In this document: piece by piece, positions 33,395-45,300 of the stretch
Layout: each line of letters opens with the position of its first letter
How positions within the stretch are numbered: position 1 is the stretch's first letter
NCBI RefSeq assembly: GCF_050908995.1
Contig: NC_135128.1
Span: forward strand, 11,127,114-11,191,113
Source: Andrena cerasifolii
Taxonomy: Eukaryota; Arthropoda; Insecta; Hymenoptera; Andrenidae
Direction: 5' to 3'
DNA length: 64,000 bases
Made by a program: the position numbers and the translations under genes
Notes under the pieces: model-generated
The model's input: the letters and a program-made list of their open reading frames with translations, nothing else
What the model was told of the DNA's origin: nothing
The model's database searches: none

Positions 33395-33505
33395 TACGGG
33401 GGTGGCGTGTAGACGGGCAGAGAGACCCGGCCGTACAGAGGGGGGAGGGCCGTAACGGGAGGGTAGAAGAGCAAAAGGTAGGGAGAGGGTGGGCCAGAGG
33501 GGGTG
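33395..33505 (+). repeat. G-rich segment with G-quadruplex potential
   Basis: Many GGG to GGGGGG tracts (GGGGTGG, GGGGGTGG, GGGGGGAGGG, GGGAGGG, GGGGGTGG) occur within 110 bp. Several combinations satisfy the four-tract quadruplex pattern. This is sequence potential only. Confidence 0.45.
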
Positions 33506-33737
33506 GTGTGTGTCCCGGAAAAAAATCCATACAATCCGATCAGGACAATGTATTCGTGTGAAACGCTCGATTGTCTGGGTGTTCACGTGTGTTCGGACAT
33601 TGATACGGAAGCCAGATCTGAGCGTGCACTGATAAATGTGAAAAAATCCCCCATTTTTAAAACCAGCGACGCCTGCCGGCGCGTGATGCTGCTGCGTGAA
33701 CGTGTGGGCGAACGTGTGTTGCGCGAAGAATCAGCCC

Positions 33738-33930
33738 TCGCTGTGCCTCCTCCACCACCTCCTCCACCTCCGTCCACCTCCGCCTCATCCTCCTCGCGCG
33801 CCCTCTCTTTCGCCCGCTCCTCCACTCGATAACCCTCTCGCTCCCGCGGGCTCCCGATCCACCCTGTTTTTTTCCCTTCCCGCACTCGCGTTTTCTCTCT
33901 GTCGCCCGTCGCCACCGCCCCCCCTTTTCG
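33738..33930 (+). repeat. Polypyrimidine tract with CCT/CCA microsatellite
   Basis: About 190 bp are dominated by C and T, beginning with an imperfect CCTCCA/CCTCCG repeat (about 33747-33800). It produces serine/proline-rich open frames on the plus strand and arginine/glutamate-rich ones on the minus strand, which should not be read as proteins. Confidence 0.75.
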
Positions 33931-34653
33931 ACGAGCGGGTATTGTCGAAACAACGAGAGCGGCTTTGTCCTTTGGTCCCCGCTGTAAAATCCTGGGCGTA
34001 TTTTAAATTCGCGGCATTTTATCGCATTCGCTATTTATCGACGGGCTGCACGTCGTCCAAAGGACGTCCTTCTCTCCCCCATCCGCCCTCCCCCGTCCCA
34101 CCCTCTGCGCCAGATAAAACACCAGTGCCAGCGGGATGTACGGCGCGATATCGCCTGGCGATCATCGCCTGCATGATCTTTGTTGTTTAGGCTTCCGGAA
34201 TTGTTGGTTTGTTGCGCGCGGTGACGTTGGCTGAACCACCGATTTCGAAGATCCCGCCGCTTCCTATCAGTCCTCCTCCTCATCGCGCCACTTTTACCCC
34301 GTTCCACGTCGATTTAATTGGACGATTCCTCCCTCTCTCCAGCGCTCACACCCCTTCGCAGCTTTTCATCCTATTCTTTCGCTCGTTTAATTATCCCGCG
34401 TCGCCTCACCCCGCGATAAATTTATCGCCCAAGAAAAGGAAGGCTCGCGAGTCTCCTGCAGGGCGGGCCCACCTCCTTCATTGGCCAGTTTCGAGTTGCA
34501 AGATTCTGTAACGGGCTTCATCGAAGATAACTTAAGCAGATGCAAAGAATGGGTTTAATTAGTAACAGGCACGAGTGGCCAGCCTCCGCGGGAATAAAAT
34601 ATTCATGTAATTATGATGGTGTAATAAATTTTTATAAGAAGCTGTAAAACGAC

Positions 34654-34658
34654 CGGCG
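34654..34658 (+). repeat. Possible left target duplication CGGCG
   Basis: CGGCG immediately precedes the fold-back element at 34659 and is repeated directly after it (35172-35176). At five bases of GC-rich sequence, chance cannot be excluded. The 48-kb copy has no matching duplication. Confidence 0.4.
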
Positions 34659-35171
34659 CACAGTGGGAAAAAATCGGTGCGTCACCGGCCAAAAATCTAT
34701 AACTTTTGAACGGATGAAGATAAAGTAATAATTCTTTTTGCTTTAATGAAGTTGATGTGTCCTTTATTAGTTAGATAGCGTTACGTTACTTGTATTAAGT
34801 AATACTTAACTACATTAACTAGTCCATCGTTGAAAATTAATATTTAAAGTATCGTCATGTTTAAAAAAATTTTTAAAGAAAAAGTTCCTGAAATTTTTTT
34901 TGCTCAAAAAAAATTTACAAAAAAATTACTACTACATGGCACTAGTAGTACCATTTTAAATGATGCCTCAAAGATATCATACCTTAAAATCAAATTTTGG
35001 GTCATTTTGACCCAGTCTGACAACCGAGGGTTAATACAGGTAACATAATATTATTTAAGTAATGAAGGACACATCAACTTCATTAAAGCAAAAAAGAATT
35101 ATTACTTTATCTTCATCCGTTCAAAAGTTATAGATTTTTGGCCGCTGACGCACCGATTTTTTCCCACTGCG
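34659..35171. mobile_element. Fold-back element family A, long copy (513 bp)
   Basis: Near-perfect inverted arms of about 100 bp begin CACAGTGGGAAAAAATCGG and continue through AATCTATAACTTTTGAACGG and AATGAAGTTGATGTGTCC. The right arm ends CCCACTGCG. CGGCG flanks it on both sides. The AT-rich interior contains, next to the right arm, a piggyBac-like end (CCGAGGGTTAA at about 35024-35034, preceded by GGGTCATTTTGACCC). A second copy is at 48078-48440. There is no coding capacity. Superfamily is uncertain: the CACAGTGGG end is shared with the unrelated palindrome at 38410-39213. Confidence 0.85.
34984..35034 (-). mobile_element. piggyBac-like terminus inside fold-back family A copy 1
   Basis: Read on the minus strand it begins TTAACCCTCGGTTGTCAGAC and continues with GGGTCAAAATGACCC. 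TTAA plus CCCT is the hallmark of piggyBac-type ends. The same sequence sits at the homologous place in the 48-kb copy (48214-48255), so it was part of the family before it spread. Confidence 0.55.
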
Positions 35172-35903
35172 CGGCGCTGAAAATGGGGGTTGCAACTGCT
35201 GAAGGAGGGGCGCGAGGATAGAGGCTCGTAATTAGTTATGCAACGTCGGTGAAAGTAATTGGGCCGCGCGGCATTAAGACTAAATTAATATATATTCTTC
35301 GAATATCTCCTCTCGTTTCCTTTTCCTCTCTCATTATTCGCCCGAGTCGCGATGTTTCGTTTCGCTTGCCTTCCACCCGCCGACCAATTACACTTGCCCC
35401 CCGTAAATTGCGCGCCGCCATTCACGCGGCGATAATTATACTACGTAAAAAGAAATACTACACTCGCGATACAAAAGTGTGTTAAAAGCGTACAATTTTG
35501 ACTTATGACCGCCGTTAATTCATCGTCCGCGGGCAATATTCCCGCGAATTTAATCGATCCGTTGCTTCGAGCGCTGAATCGATGGACCAGGCTCGATCCT
35601 TCCCTGCACTCAACTAGGCTGTTACAAAAATTCATTTAACACAAACAAATACTAATTCCTCAAAACCTCCAAACTCTTATCGTTCCAACTTCTTTATACA
35701 GCCATTTAACGGGTGGTTGACGAGCAGTTGCCTTGTGGGCTTCCCAGAGCCCCATCTTAAAAAAACTTATAATTTTATTCAAACACTATAATTTATTTTT
35801 CAGCACATTGTCCGAAAAATTTGGGCCCCTCGGAACGTTTTCCGCCTGTGCTATTTTCCCTAAATCCACCGCTGCCTTTATCACAAATCAGTCCCTCAGC
35901 ACT
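35172..35903. other. Gene-free stretch
   Basis: CpG-rich to about 35630 and AT-rich beyond. No gene, RNA or repeat recognised. Confidence 0.5.
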
Positions 35904-37048
35904 GGGCCGTATGCACAAAAATAAGGAAATGCTTGAAAGAAACAAGTATAAGTAACAGCAAATACTAGATTTCGTATGCATAATCTTCCACTGGTACTTG
36001 ATACTAAACGATGGGAAATTTTAAGTAAATACTACTGGTGTTTACTTACAAGGGAACACCGCGAACTCACACTCACCGATTGGAACGCAACTTTGTGGGT
36101 TTTAGAGTGACTCAAGACAAGAACATGGGTATGTTTCATTCGGGCCTTACCGCCCTTTAAGTGCGTGAAAACTAAGCTCAAAGTCAAATAGGCACTTCCA
36201 CTTTTTCCCGTATAACTCGTAAAGTACAACAGAAGGAAAAAAATGTTTCAAACAAAAGTTTAATGGTGCAATAAGCGCTACAAACTTCCATTAACAAAAT
36301 TTTTGAAAAACCTTTTTTTCTTAAAACAAAAATTTTACTTCACGTTATTTACAATGCCACGAGTAAACCGCTCTAAATACTTGTGGTCTCGCACAGGAAC
36401 GTTACACGTGTGTACAGTCTAAAGCTATACCTATACAGCACGGAAAATTGAATTTTGTCTGCCAATTGCTCTTTTGACTTTTTCCACTTCATTTGTATTT
36501 TTTGGAAATTTAATCCAGTTTTGGCGTTTGGTACAGATTTTGCGGGCAACTTCAGTTGCTGTTCGACTAACTGTACCTGCTCTGATGAACACCCGTATCC
36601 TCACCAATGCCTACTTGCAAACCGGGATCAGCTATGTATCTAAAAAATACCTCCTTCCGTGAAAGACCGCCACCTCTGGTTTCGTTCGCGATATCTAAAA
36701 ATGTATCCGCCAGGTAGTTCACGTGGTGTTCTTCGAATCTAAACATGGCACGGTACTCTCAGATATGGTTTCATCGACTTTTGTAAACCTTGGTGGCACG
36801 AATTTGCATGAACAACGCGACGATTCCGATTGAGCAGACACTTTAAGACAGACGACTGGCAGACTTAAGATAACACTAGCATTTACTTGCAGTTTTCAGT
36901 AAGTACTATGTGTTATGCATACGTATTTACTGAAAAATTAGTAAAAACTATTTCTAATAAATACTTCACCCTTTATTGCATACGGAACTGAGTATTTGCT
37001 TGAAAAATCACTAGTAAAAGCTTGTGCTTGCTTTTATGCATACGGTCC
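35904..37048. mobile_element. PIF/Harbinger-type DNA transposon, decayed (1,145 bp)
   Basis: The left end GGGCCGTATGCACAAAAAT and right end (reverse complement GGACCGTATGCATAAAAGC) form an imperfect terminal inverted repeat. ACT is duplicated directly outside both ends (35901-35903 and 37049-37051), a 3-bp duplication as made by this superfamily, although TWA is the usual target. Sub-terminal copies of the TATGCATACG and GCATACGGAAC motifs occur near 35977, 36914 and 36977. The minus strand holds a broken HARBI1-like transposase fragment (36405-36757). About 500 bp on the far side of the fragment lack recognisable coding, so the element appears internally rearranged and non-autonomous. Confidence 0.75.
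36405..36757 (-). pseudogene. HARBI1-like (PIF/Harbinger) transposase fragment, frameshifted
   Basis: Intact relatives are DDE nucleases of about 350-400 residues that cut and paste the element. Here only an N-terminal third is readable. From a Met codon at 36746-36744 the minus strand reads FRFEEHHVNYLADTFL, then ETRGGGLSRKE, YIADPGLQVGIGED and HQS. A one-base shift near 36575-36578 is needed to continue as TVSRTATEVARKICTKR and NWIKFPKNTNE. A second shift near 36461-36470 restores the first frame, giving FNFPCCIGIALDCTHV, where DCTHV (36419-36405) contains the first catalytic Asp. A stop codon follows at once, and the second and third catalytic residues are not seen. The helix-turn-helix-like region and first Asp block make the family call firm. 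The gene is dead. Confidence 0.82.
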
Positions 37049-38409
37049 ACTGTCTACTGGCTCGTACTTAAAATCATCCCCCAATTTCTCCCCACTCCAG
37101 CCCCTTCGGGACGAACGTGGACCCGCGTCGCCAGAACACAGGCCGGACGAAAGTGTTCCACCGTCACTTCCTTCCTGACCGTGCCGTCAGCAGGTACCAT
37201 TCTAAATGGGATAACGACGCGTTCCAGATTTCGCTATACGATTCCCGAGCACGAGACTATGCCGCAGCCAGTTTCTAGTATTGCTCTGTAGAACAGCATA
37301 GACCTGCGGGGGGGAGCGGTGGAGGGGAAGGCAGGGGGGCGTCGAATACGATCAAGAGTGGGAGGAGGGAGGAGTGGGTGTTGGGGTATAACGCAAGGGG
37401 TGAAGATGAGGACACGAATAGTCGGATTCGTTGATAGCGAGTAGGTGTACGTTCGGCTACCAATCAAGCGGCCCCGAAACCTCATCGGTTTTTTCCTCCT
37501 GTTCGATCCCCCTTCCGCCCCCTTTTTCCACCCGCTCCCGAACCGATCGTCCGTCGAGCCCTCTCCCCGCCCGCCCCACCCTTCGTCCTACCGCCCTCTC
37601 TCTCTCGCTCCCGACGTCGCTATTCCTCTCGTTCTATCGCTCCCACCTGCCTCTCCGTCTGACCTACGGCCGCCTCGTCCTCCGCGGGTACACCCAACCC
37701 AGCCGCGCACCGACCCCCATACCCCGGCAATGTTCCATTTTTTCGCCCGGCTATCCCGCAACTCGAACTCGCGATGCAATTATAATCCAGCTTTATGAAA
37801 AAAGAGGAAGGGAAAAAAATGCATCGCAAATGTGATTGAGCACCGATACGGTGGTGAGATTGGTCGACGGTGGGGGGCGTGTGGGTGGCCAGGCGAGTCG
37901 GAGGCAGAGAGCCGCGGAACCGCGATATGTACAGGTGCCCGGGGTGGGCCGGGGCGAGGAGGAGGCCAGGGGACGCCGAGAGGCGTGCTATATAGGGGTT
38001 GGAGGGGGTTGAGGGATTGGTCAAAGCGCTTGGTTGCCGGTGCTGATAAAAAATTACACCCGAAAAAAGTATCGCCGTCACCCCTCTCCCCCAATGCTCG
38101 CCCCCTGGGTTACTCGTCCGACCTCTCCCTTCGACCCGCCGATCCCACCTCGCCGGGCCCTCCCTCTTTTTCTATCGTTCCGCGTGTCCCTGTCCCTCTC
38201 GCCCTCTGTTTCTCTTCACCCTTTGCCCTCTGAACGGCTCCACGGCTCGACAAGCCAGCCAAACCTCGGGTATACATTATTCCTGCCGGCCAACCCCTTC
38301 GGACGGCGGCGGAACACTGAAAATTGTTCGGAAACAAATTCGACTCTGCCCACCCGCCGCTCCGACCCTCGTAGACGTGCTTCATACGCGACCGTGTGAA
38401 ACGACGCCC
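37049..38409. other. Gene-free stretch with pyrimidine-rich blocks
   Basis: No gene is supported. Pyrimidine-rich tracts at about 37495-37665 and 38075-38235 and G-rich sequence at 37305-37400 and 37850-38010 generate long low-complexity open frames on both strands (up to 153 codons). The CpG density is high. Confidence 0.5.
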
Positions 38410-39213
38410 CACAGTGGGCCGGATTTAAAATTTGGCGCCTTTTAGATCTTTCTTTTAAGATATCGGAATAAAATTTGCGCCAAAAAATAGAAAAAAATTA
38501 TTACTTTCTAATGATGTATAATTTAATATTTTTTACATTTATTTATTTATTTATTTCTCAATTTTTTTAACTTATTTGTGATAGGAAAAAATTAATTCTG
38601 TTTATTTGGTGCCTTATTTAATGCCCTTTTCAGTAGTTTAAATGGAATGTTCGGTAAACTTTTCGTTTCCAAGTTATAAGTAAAAGTCGAATAATATATG
38701 AATGCAGCCAAATATCGTTTTGTTTAAGTTAAAGACAAATTTTTGCCCTATACATCATCTTCTATTAGTAATTAATGATGTGTTGAAAAATAATTCTGAA
38801 TATATTGCGAAAATTTCCGATATTTTTTAAAAATATATGGCAAAGAATATTTTTCAAGTCCCAACTTTCTATTTTTCAACACATCATCTACATTAATTAC
38901 TAATAGAAGATGATGTTTAGCGCAAAAAATTTGTCTATAATTTAAACAAAACCATATTTGGCTGCATTCATTTATTATTCGACTTTTGCTTATAACTTAG
39001 AAACGAAATAAGACACCAAATAAACAGAATTAATTTTTTTCCTATCACAAATAAGTTAAAAAAATTGAAAAATAAATAAATAAATGCAAAAAAATATTAA
39101 ATTATACATCATTAAAAAGGAATAATTTTTTCCTATTCCTTGGCGCGAATTTTATTGCGATATCTTAAAGAAAAGACCCAAAAGGCGCCAAATTTTAAAT
39201 CCGGCCCACTGTG
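38410..39213. mobile_element. Large fold-back (palindromic) element, 804 bp
   Basis: The two halves are inverted copies for roughly 370 bp each. The outer arm starts CACAGTGGGCCGGATTTAAA and carries GGCGCC, an AAGATATC block, ATTTATTTATTTATTTAT, AACTTATTTGTGATAGG and ACATCATCTTCTATTAGTAA. The mirrored forms appear in order in the right half, ending GGCCCACTGTG. Flanks are CGCCC on the left and CTCCC on the right, a possible 5-bp duplication with one mismatch. No coding capacity. The CACAGTGGG tip is also found on the 34.7/48.1-kb family, but the interiors are unrelated. Confidence 0.88.
38540..38562 (+). repeat. ATTT tetranucleotide repeat within the fold-back arm
   Basis: About five ATTT units, mirrored as AAAT units at about 39070-39085 in the opposite arm. 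Confidence 0.8.
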
Positions 39214-42157
39214 CTCCCGTCTGATTGGAGTCCTGTTTGTCCAGCGAACAACAGCCGAACGCTGTTCGCGCGCACGTTCGCCGCGAACGAGAGGTCTTGA
39301 TCGATCCTCGGACGGGGCTTGTCCGCCGATGGGGCACCGATGGGGTTTGCGCGGAACGCGCGGCTTCCGGTGGCATCATTTAGCGGTTCATTTGACGCAC
39401 CGCGCGCGATTATCGCCGCCGCCGCTAATGGTCGCGCGTCGCAACAATTCGAGCTGGGCAAATTAAAATGATGTAGAATATTGCCTGCTGGCACTGTGGC
39501 TCCGTGTACGTGGCATTCATTCTGTTCGGGGATGATTGAAATTTTTATTTTAAAGTACAGACTGGTTCGATTGATGTACCAGGACTTTGGTCGTGTGCTG
39601 TACGTATCAATGGAATGAAAACATATTTCTCATTAATATGGTTAATCTCGTCTGTTTTTATAAATACCTACTACATGACCGAGAAGTCCTGGGCCTTCGT
39701 TCAATCACACTGCGAAGTGGGGTCTAAGTGTTTCCTAGTAGTGAACGAATGTGTTTCAAAGCTCCGCGCGAAGGAGAGCAATCAGGGTAGCAAAGGGCAA
39801 CCGTGAAAGTTGAACGGTAAAAGGTTTACAGGATATGTCGTATGAATTTTTAAACGAATCGCCACGGCCAGCGCCGCGGGGACGTGATTTCGTGCCAAAT
39901 TCGGTTCCAATCGGTCGGACGACGTGGTCGCAATCCCATTCGCAATTTTCTGCCCGCGTGCCGGCATTAGCCGCGCGATTGATACCGCTGATTCAAATTT
40001 GTCTCCTTCTGAAAAAATTATGAAAGTTGCAAGCCGCTGTCATTCGATCTATTAACTGACAACAGCCGCGGCATTATCCTGCCGCTGCTATGCAAATTCC
40101 TATCGAACCATCGACGGAGGAAGGTTTATTTAATTTCGCGTCAATTTCTACCTTCGCCCTCTGTAAATCAACATTAAATCAGCATATAAGAAATGTTTAC
40201 GGATTTCTCGAATTTTCTGAATAATTCGCCGCTGAAAAATAATGTCACAGCCAGACTTACGCTGGAACTTCGCTGCTTCGAGTCTCCGCTTAAGTTCTGG
40301 CATGAGATTTCCGATCGACTTGCAAAGCTTCGGGCGCCTGCAACTTCGCGTCATCCGATCGGTCGATTTTAATTCCGCACGCTGATATCATCGTGTGCCA
40401 TTAGACTCGTCGTTCGTTAAAATTTTATTCCCTCATAAAAAATAACAACGACACTCGAACACTTTTCGAATTAAATTTAATTATATCACTGGCTGCGTTA
40501 ATATCAGCCGGTGCCGAACGCGCGGACGCCGATGGAAAATACGATGCAGATAAAGTCATTAAACGGGACTAATATGATTAAAAATTTTTGCAAAAAAGTT
40601 GCCTGCCAGTCTGGCTCGTAACCGAGATTGCGAGCCATAATATATTGTGCAATATTTTCGCAGTGGTACCGTGCATTATCTCGAGCTGTTTCATTTACTA
40701 ATTAGTAACGCGATATCATGAGCGGTTTTTACAGACCCAAATGAGAAAGGAAATGAGTACTCGCCGGTTCCAAGACCGTTGCAGTGCTTTCCGTTACGAA
40801 CGCGCAATTATCGTGGCCGAGGGAATTTTTCTTCGTTCGAACGAAAATTGAAGCAGAACAGCGAAGTCTTCTTATTAAAATAAGCTTCAAACTTTTTTTT
40901 TAAACGTAACTTTTTAAATATAACACACGAGTCACGCGAAGTGTCCCGTGTAAAAGGACAGTAAGGGGCAGCGGATCGGAATGCCAAAAAATCGCGGGCA
41001 AGATAACGAAACGCATAGCGGGCGCGTAGCGCAACAATAAACGATTAAATTTAGCGCGTCGGGCGTCCCGCGGGCAATACGGAGCAGTGATTAAATGCAA
41101 CAAGTAAAATTCGATCCTCTATGAGGTGAGCTGTACGGCTAATTGGAGCGTGGTAAATAAATTATGTTCACTTGTAATGCGGTGGGATTATGTGGCGACT
41201 GATTACGGTTATTTTCGCGCTCGCGCGGCTTACACAGAAAGCGAGAACGCGGTTAAGGTGTGTAACGTTACGCCACCGACGCCGATCTTCCGGCCAATTA
41301 TATTTTACCTCATTACATCACCGGCCGCCCCGATTACTCGTAATAATTTTTAAGCGAAACGGCCGGCCGCTGCTTATCTATTACGTAACGCGGCAATTTG
41401 TTGCAGCGAAACAGCCGCCTGGCGTGCGAAGCAGCGCTGCTCCTAATTCAATTATAAAAAGGTTAAATTATTGCGTGTAAATCAAACATCTGGCCGCGAT
41501 GGACGCGGGCGCCGCTTCCAGGAAGTTTTGTTTATTCCAGGAACGCCGTAGGGGGCTTCGATTACACGTGAGATTATAATCGGGGCCCCCGCGAGTTGCG
41601 TGGACGTAATTACTCGTAACGAATGTAACTAGGAACGCCGCGTTAACGCCTCTTTACGATGTATATCGTCTTTAAATTTTGCAACATTACGGCGCGACGT
41701 GCACCCGCAGGACTTGAAATTCTTGAAAGGCGGGATATCTGGCGCGTACATCTTGGACGCTGTGTATGCAGAATGTTTGATTGAGTCATGTTGCGAAGAA
41801 TTAGACTCGGAAATGTATCAAGAGATTATAGCGCCTGCTTCGTGGAGGGAGAATGATTGCATGCCTCGTGATGCTGAATATTAATCGTGTATCATGGAAT
41901 TTTCATTCAATTTTTGCATAGTCTCGAGCTGTTATTAATGTCAGTAATGTTTGTTCGAAGTAAGTTCTTCAGTGATTAATAAATCGAAAGCTGCGGGAGA
42001 GCGAAGATTGGGCGCGTCTGATCACGGACGCTCCAATTCCACTTAGCAGTGAAGCCACTTTGAACATTCCCGCTTCAATTGCAAGTGTTATCAGTTTGCT
42101 TTAGTAATACAATTTTTAGTATTATTGTAACGATTATTCTGCGTGGCGAATAATCTT
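39214..42157. other. Gene-free stretch
   Basis: No gene is supported. CpG-rich segments (39215-39470, 40490-40560, 41210-41660) alternate with moderately AT-rich ones. The open frame at 39140-39466 starts inside the fold-back element and has no recognised product. TAAT/ATTA words are frequent at 40990-41620, without a convincing cluster. Confidence 0.5.
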
Positions 42158-42317
42158 TTAACCCTGAGACTATTTTTAAAATGTTTTTCTGTGAAGATAT
42201 GTTCTTTACAATCGCTGTAGAATATGTCTGACGATAGACGGTCCAGCTCCCCTTACGACCCATTCCCTTTAGTTACCTTTTCTCCTACACTTCAATCATA
42301 TATTCAAAGCAACTGAA
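42158..42317. other. AT-rich stretch with a TTAACCCT word
   Basis: TTAACCCTGAGAC at 42158 resembles a piggyBac-type end, but the following bases do not match the other ends in the window. It may be decayed transposon DNA. Confidence 0.25.
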
Positions 42318-42350
42318 CCCTTCGTGGTCACACGAGGTGTGTCGCACCCC
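42318..42350 (+). mobile_element. piggyBac-like terminal remnant
   Basis: CCCTTCGTGGTCACACGAGG followed by TGTGTCGCACCCC matches the terminus at 63200 read on the minus strand (GTCACACGGGGTGTATC) and the one at 62963 (CCGTGGTCACATC). The expected TTAA is degraded to TGAA (42314-42317). No partner end was identified, so this is a solitary or heavily decayed copy. Confidence 0.5.
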
Positions 42351-45300
42351 AGAATATGTATTTGCCAATATGTCTGTGAATTTGGAGACCATACAGTTTA
42401 AAAATATGGTGAATTCTGAAAAATCTGCCTTTCTCAACAACTTTTCTTTCCACATTCAAATAAACATCGCACTTATTCCAATCTTATTCCTACAAAATCT
42501 AATCAAGAAGCTCCATAATCGCTGACAACTGATTTCAGAAAAGCCGCCGAATGCATCCCGAAGCTACCGAAAATGATAAAAAAGACCTCCAAGATCCACC
42601 GTAGAAATTGTGTCCTCCCGTAGAACCGCGAGAGAGAATGGAAAACAGAAGCATTCCATTCGAGGATGCTCGCGCGTCATACCCGCGCTCAAATTGAAAA
42701 GCTCATTAAAGTGAACGCGCGCGTTTCTCGGAACGCCCGTCTAATTCGTGGCGGCCGAACAAAAGCAACAGCCGATCGTACGCGCGAGATCCTAATCGGC
42801 GTGTTGCGTGAACGTAATTTCGCATTACGAATGCAGCCGTCGGCTGACCCTAGAGCGGCCGCCTGTGACATAACTTATAAAACCGTATCGGAGAGAAGCG
42901 GTTAAGTGTCCGCCTCGCCTCTGCCGCTCCCCGCCGCCGCAGAACCGTTGCTTATTTTTATTTGTTGCCTGGACTATTGCGTAAGCGTGCGCGACAGCAC
43001 GCGGAGAGAAACGTCACGCCGCTTTATTCTTACGTCCTTGTCCGTTCGGCTCGCCGCGAGACGGCTCGCTGCGTTTCCGTAAATTAGCTGGACTAATCCG
43101 TCGAACTGAACGGGCTGCAGCTGCGACGGTGGATGGGGCAGAAGCGGGCGCGGGCACAGAGAAACAGAGCCACTAATTTTTGAATATTTCACACACTGGC
43201 CGACGATAAAAATCGATGTTAGCCTCGTTACCGCGCGGTTCCCTGCGCACGCTGCTCTATCACGCGTTAATTGCTTTTTTCATTATACTTAAAAAGAAGG
43301 CGGTCATTATTTTCGCTCTTCTGTCGTTCATTCTTCTCTCTGTCTCTCTCGGGCGCTGGTTTTTTTGCCGGAGAGTAGTGAAATTTATGAAATTTCTGTC
43401 GGCCTGAATCGGCCGTGCAAAAATCACCGGCCGTGATAGAGAATATCGTGGGTTAGCGAGTTACAGATGAGTATTATTTAGTAAATGTGAACTTGGGGCT
43501 GAGTTCGAGGGTGGCTTCGATTATGGTCCGGGTTGAATTAAAGATTCGAACTGCGACGAACCGGGGAAGCTAGGAAATTTTGTGAGCTCTGTTGAAGGAA
43601 TCGAAAGTAGTAGAGAGGGTGATAACGTAGACTGAGGTTTGAGAAAATGCGAGATAGTAGCAAGGATGACGATTACAGATATTTCTTTGTAAGTAAATCA
43701 GATCATTACTCACTGAACACGATCTTTCAACTTGCGTCTGACTTATCGTCTTCTTTTCTACTTCAAATCCTTAAAAATCGTCCCTATCTTTCCATCCAAA
43801 GCAATACCAATTCTCCATTCTGTCTGGGCCCAATTCTCAACTCCCTTTAGTATCGCAGTACTTCAATCCCAACGCCCTAACCGATATAAATTTCCACGAA
43901 GTACCTCCGTCGCCTCTTACCCCATTCCGAGACGTTCGAACGCGAAATGGCCCTAAAAATCGAAACGAACTTGCCGCCTAACCCAATAAGGTGTCGCGAA
44001 ATGTGCAAATCGCCGTTGGGCAACGCTAAGTGCACGAACACAGGCGTGCGCGAGCGGCCGCGTAGATTTATTCCTTGTGTCGGAGGTTGGCGGCCGGAGC
44101 AGCCAGAAGGGCTCACTGTAATTGTAATAATTGTTATTATTCGGTGTATAATTAACGCCGCGGCCCGAGCTACCGCGGGGGTCTCGAACGAAAAGTTTAA
44201 GCATGGTGCCCGGCGGCCATTTGCATAATTAATTAAAGAAGGAGCCGAGTTTTCAACAGATCTTCGTGCCGCGCCTTCTCGCCGACAGAGGCGGGAGGGA
44301 GTCTTCGAGATCCGCTCCTTCCTCATCCTCCGAAGCTAGACGGATTTAACAGACGGGATCCAGCTTCAGCCGGGAGGATTCTTATTTTTTTCCCCCTCAG
44401 GAAACGGACAGCGTCGACCTTACTCCCTTTTCCAGCCACCCCTTTCGCGCCATCCCCTCGACGACCGGTATCCCCCACCGTCGACGCGACATCGCTCAAC
44501 CTATGCCCCGTCTAATCGTATATTTTTCCATTGATTCCGCCACTGCTCGTATCAGGGTCGAGGGGTGGCCGCCGGGAGGGGCGAGATGTGGACGCCGAGG
44601 AGGGGAGGGAAGGGCCGGAGAGACGAGGGGGCAAATGTAATTAATTATCCCGGTAATGACTCTGACTGATGAGCGGCCGGACAAGTCCAGCCAGGTCGAA
44701 ATAGCGTAGAAGTGGTGACGGCCTCGAACTACCACCTCGACTTATTTGCTCCTCTCCCTTTTTTACCCTTTTCTTCTCACTCGACCCGTTGCACTTCCAG
44801 GGATACCGGTTTCTAACAGTGCTCCACTGTGCGTTCAATTTAGAAACGATACACTGTTCGTGATGCAATCCTGTTTCCACGTCCCGTTCAATTCTTCGAC
44901 GTCCTTAATGGCAGTCGCAGAAACCTCATTAATTCTCAACGGATACGCGTAGCAAATTACTCTTCCCACGTTGTACAACTGTTTTTCTCTCGCGGAATTA
45001 TCATTTGCATACGGCGAATGTAAACCTGGTGCTAGGATTTTGAACGATAGCTCGAGTATCGGTGGAGATACAGCGATAGATCGATTGCGAATCGGTTGGG
45101 CGATTCGATCTTGGAAGCAAAGGAAACGGGCAAGTTGTCTAGCCCATCGATCGAACGTGTTCAAGGGCCGTTCATACCTGTTCCTGAACCGCCGCCGCGT
45201 AGAGACAACGAGAGTCACGGAGAGGGGCTGTGCATGACAAGGTAGATTTATTTTTTTCACACCCCACGCCGCCAGGACTCGCCAGGGGCTGGACGAGGTG

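Larger units (their letters stand above)
31963..34658. other. Gene-free stretch, strongly strand-asymmetric in parts
   Basis: No gene is supported. 33190-33500 is G- and purine-rich on the plus strand and yields long minus-strand open frames (159 codons at 33051-33530) that are proline-rich by composition. 33738-33930 is pyrimidine-rich. The reading frames there are low-complexity artefacts. The rest is CpG-rich unique DNA. Confidence 0.5.

Noticed and set aside
33051..33915. Several open frames rich in Pro/Ser or Arg/Gly
   Set aside because: Direct translation of G-rich, C-rich and CCT/CCA repeat DNA in several frames.
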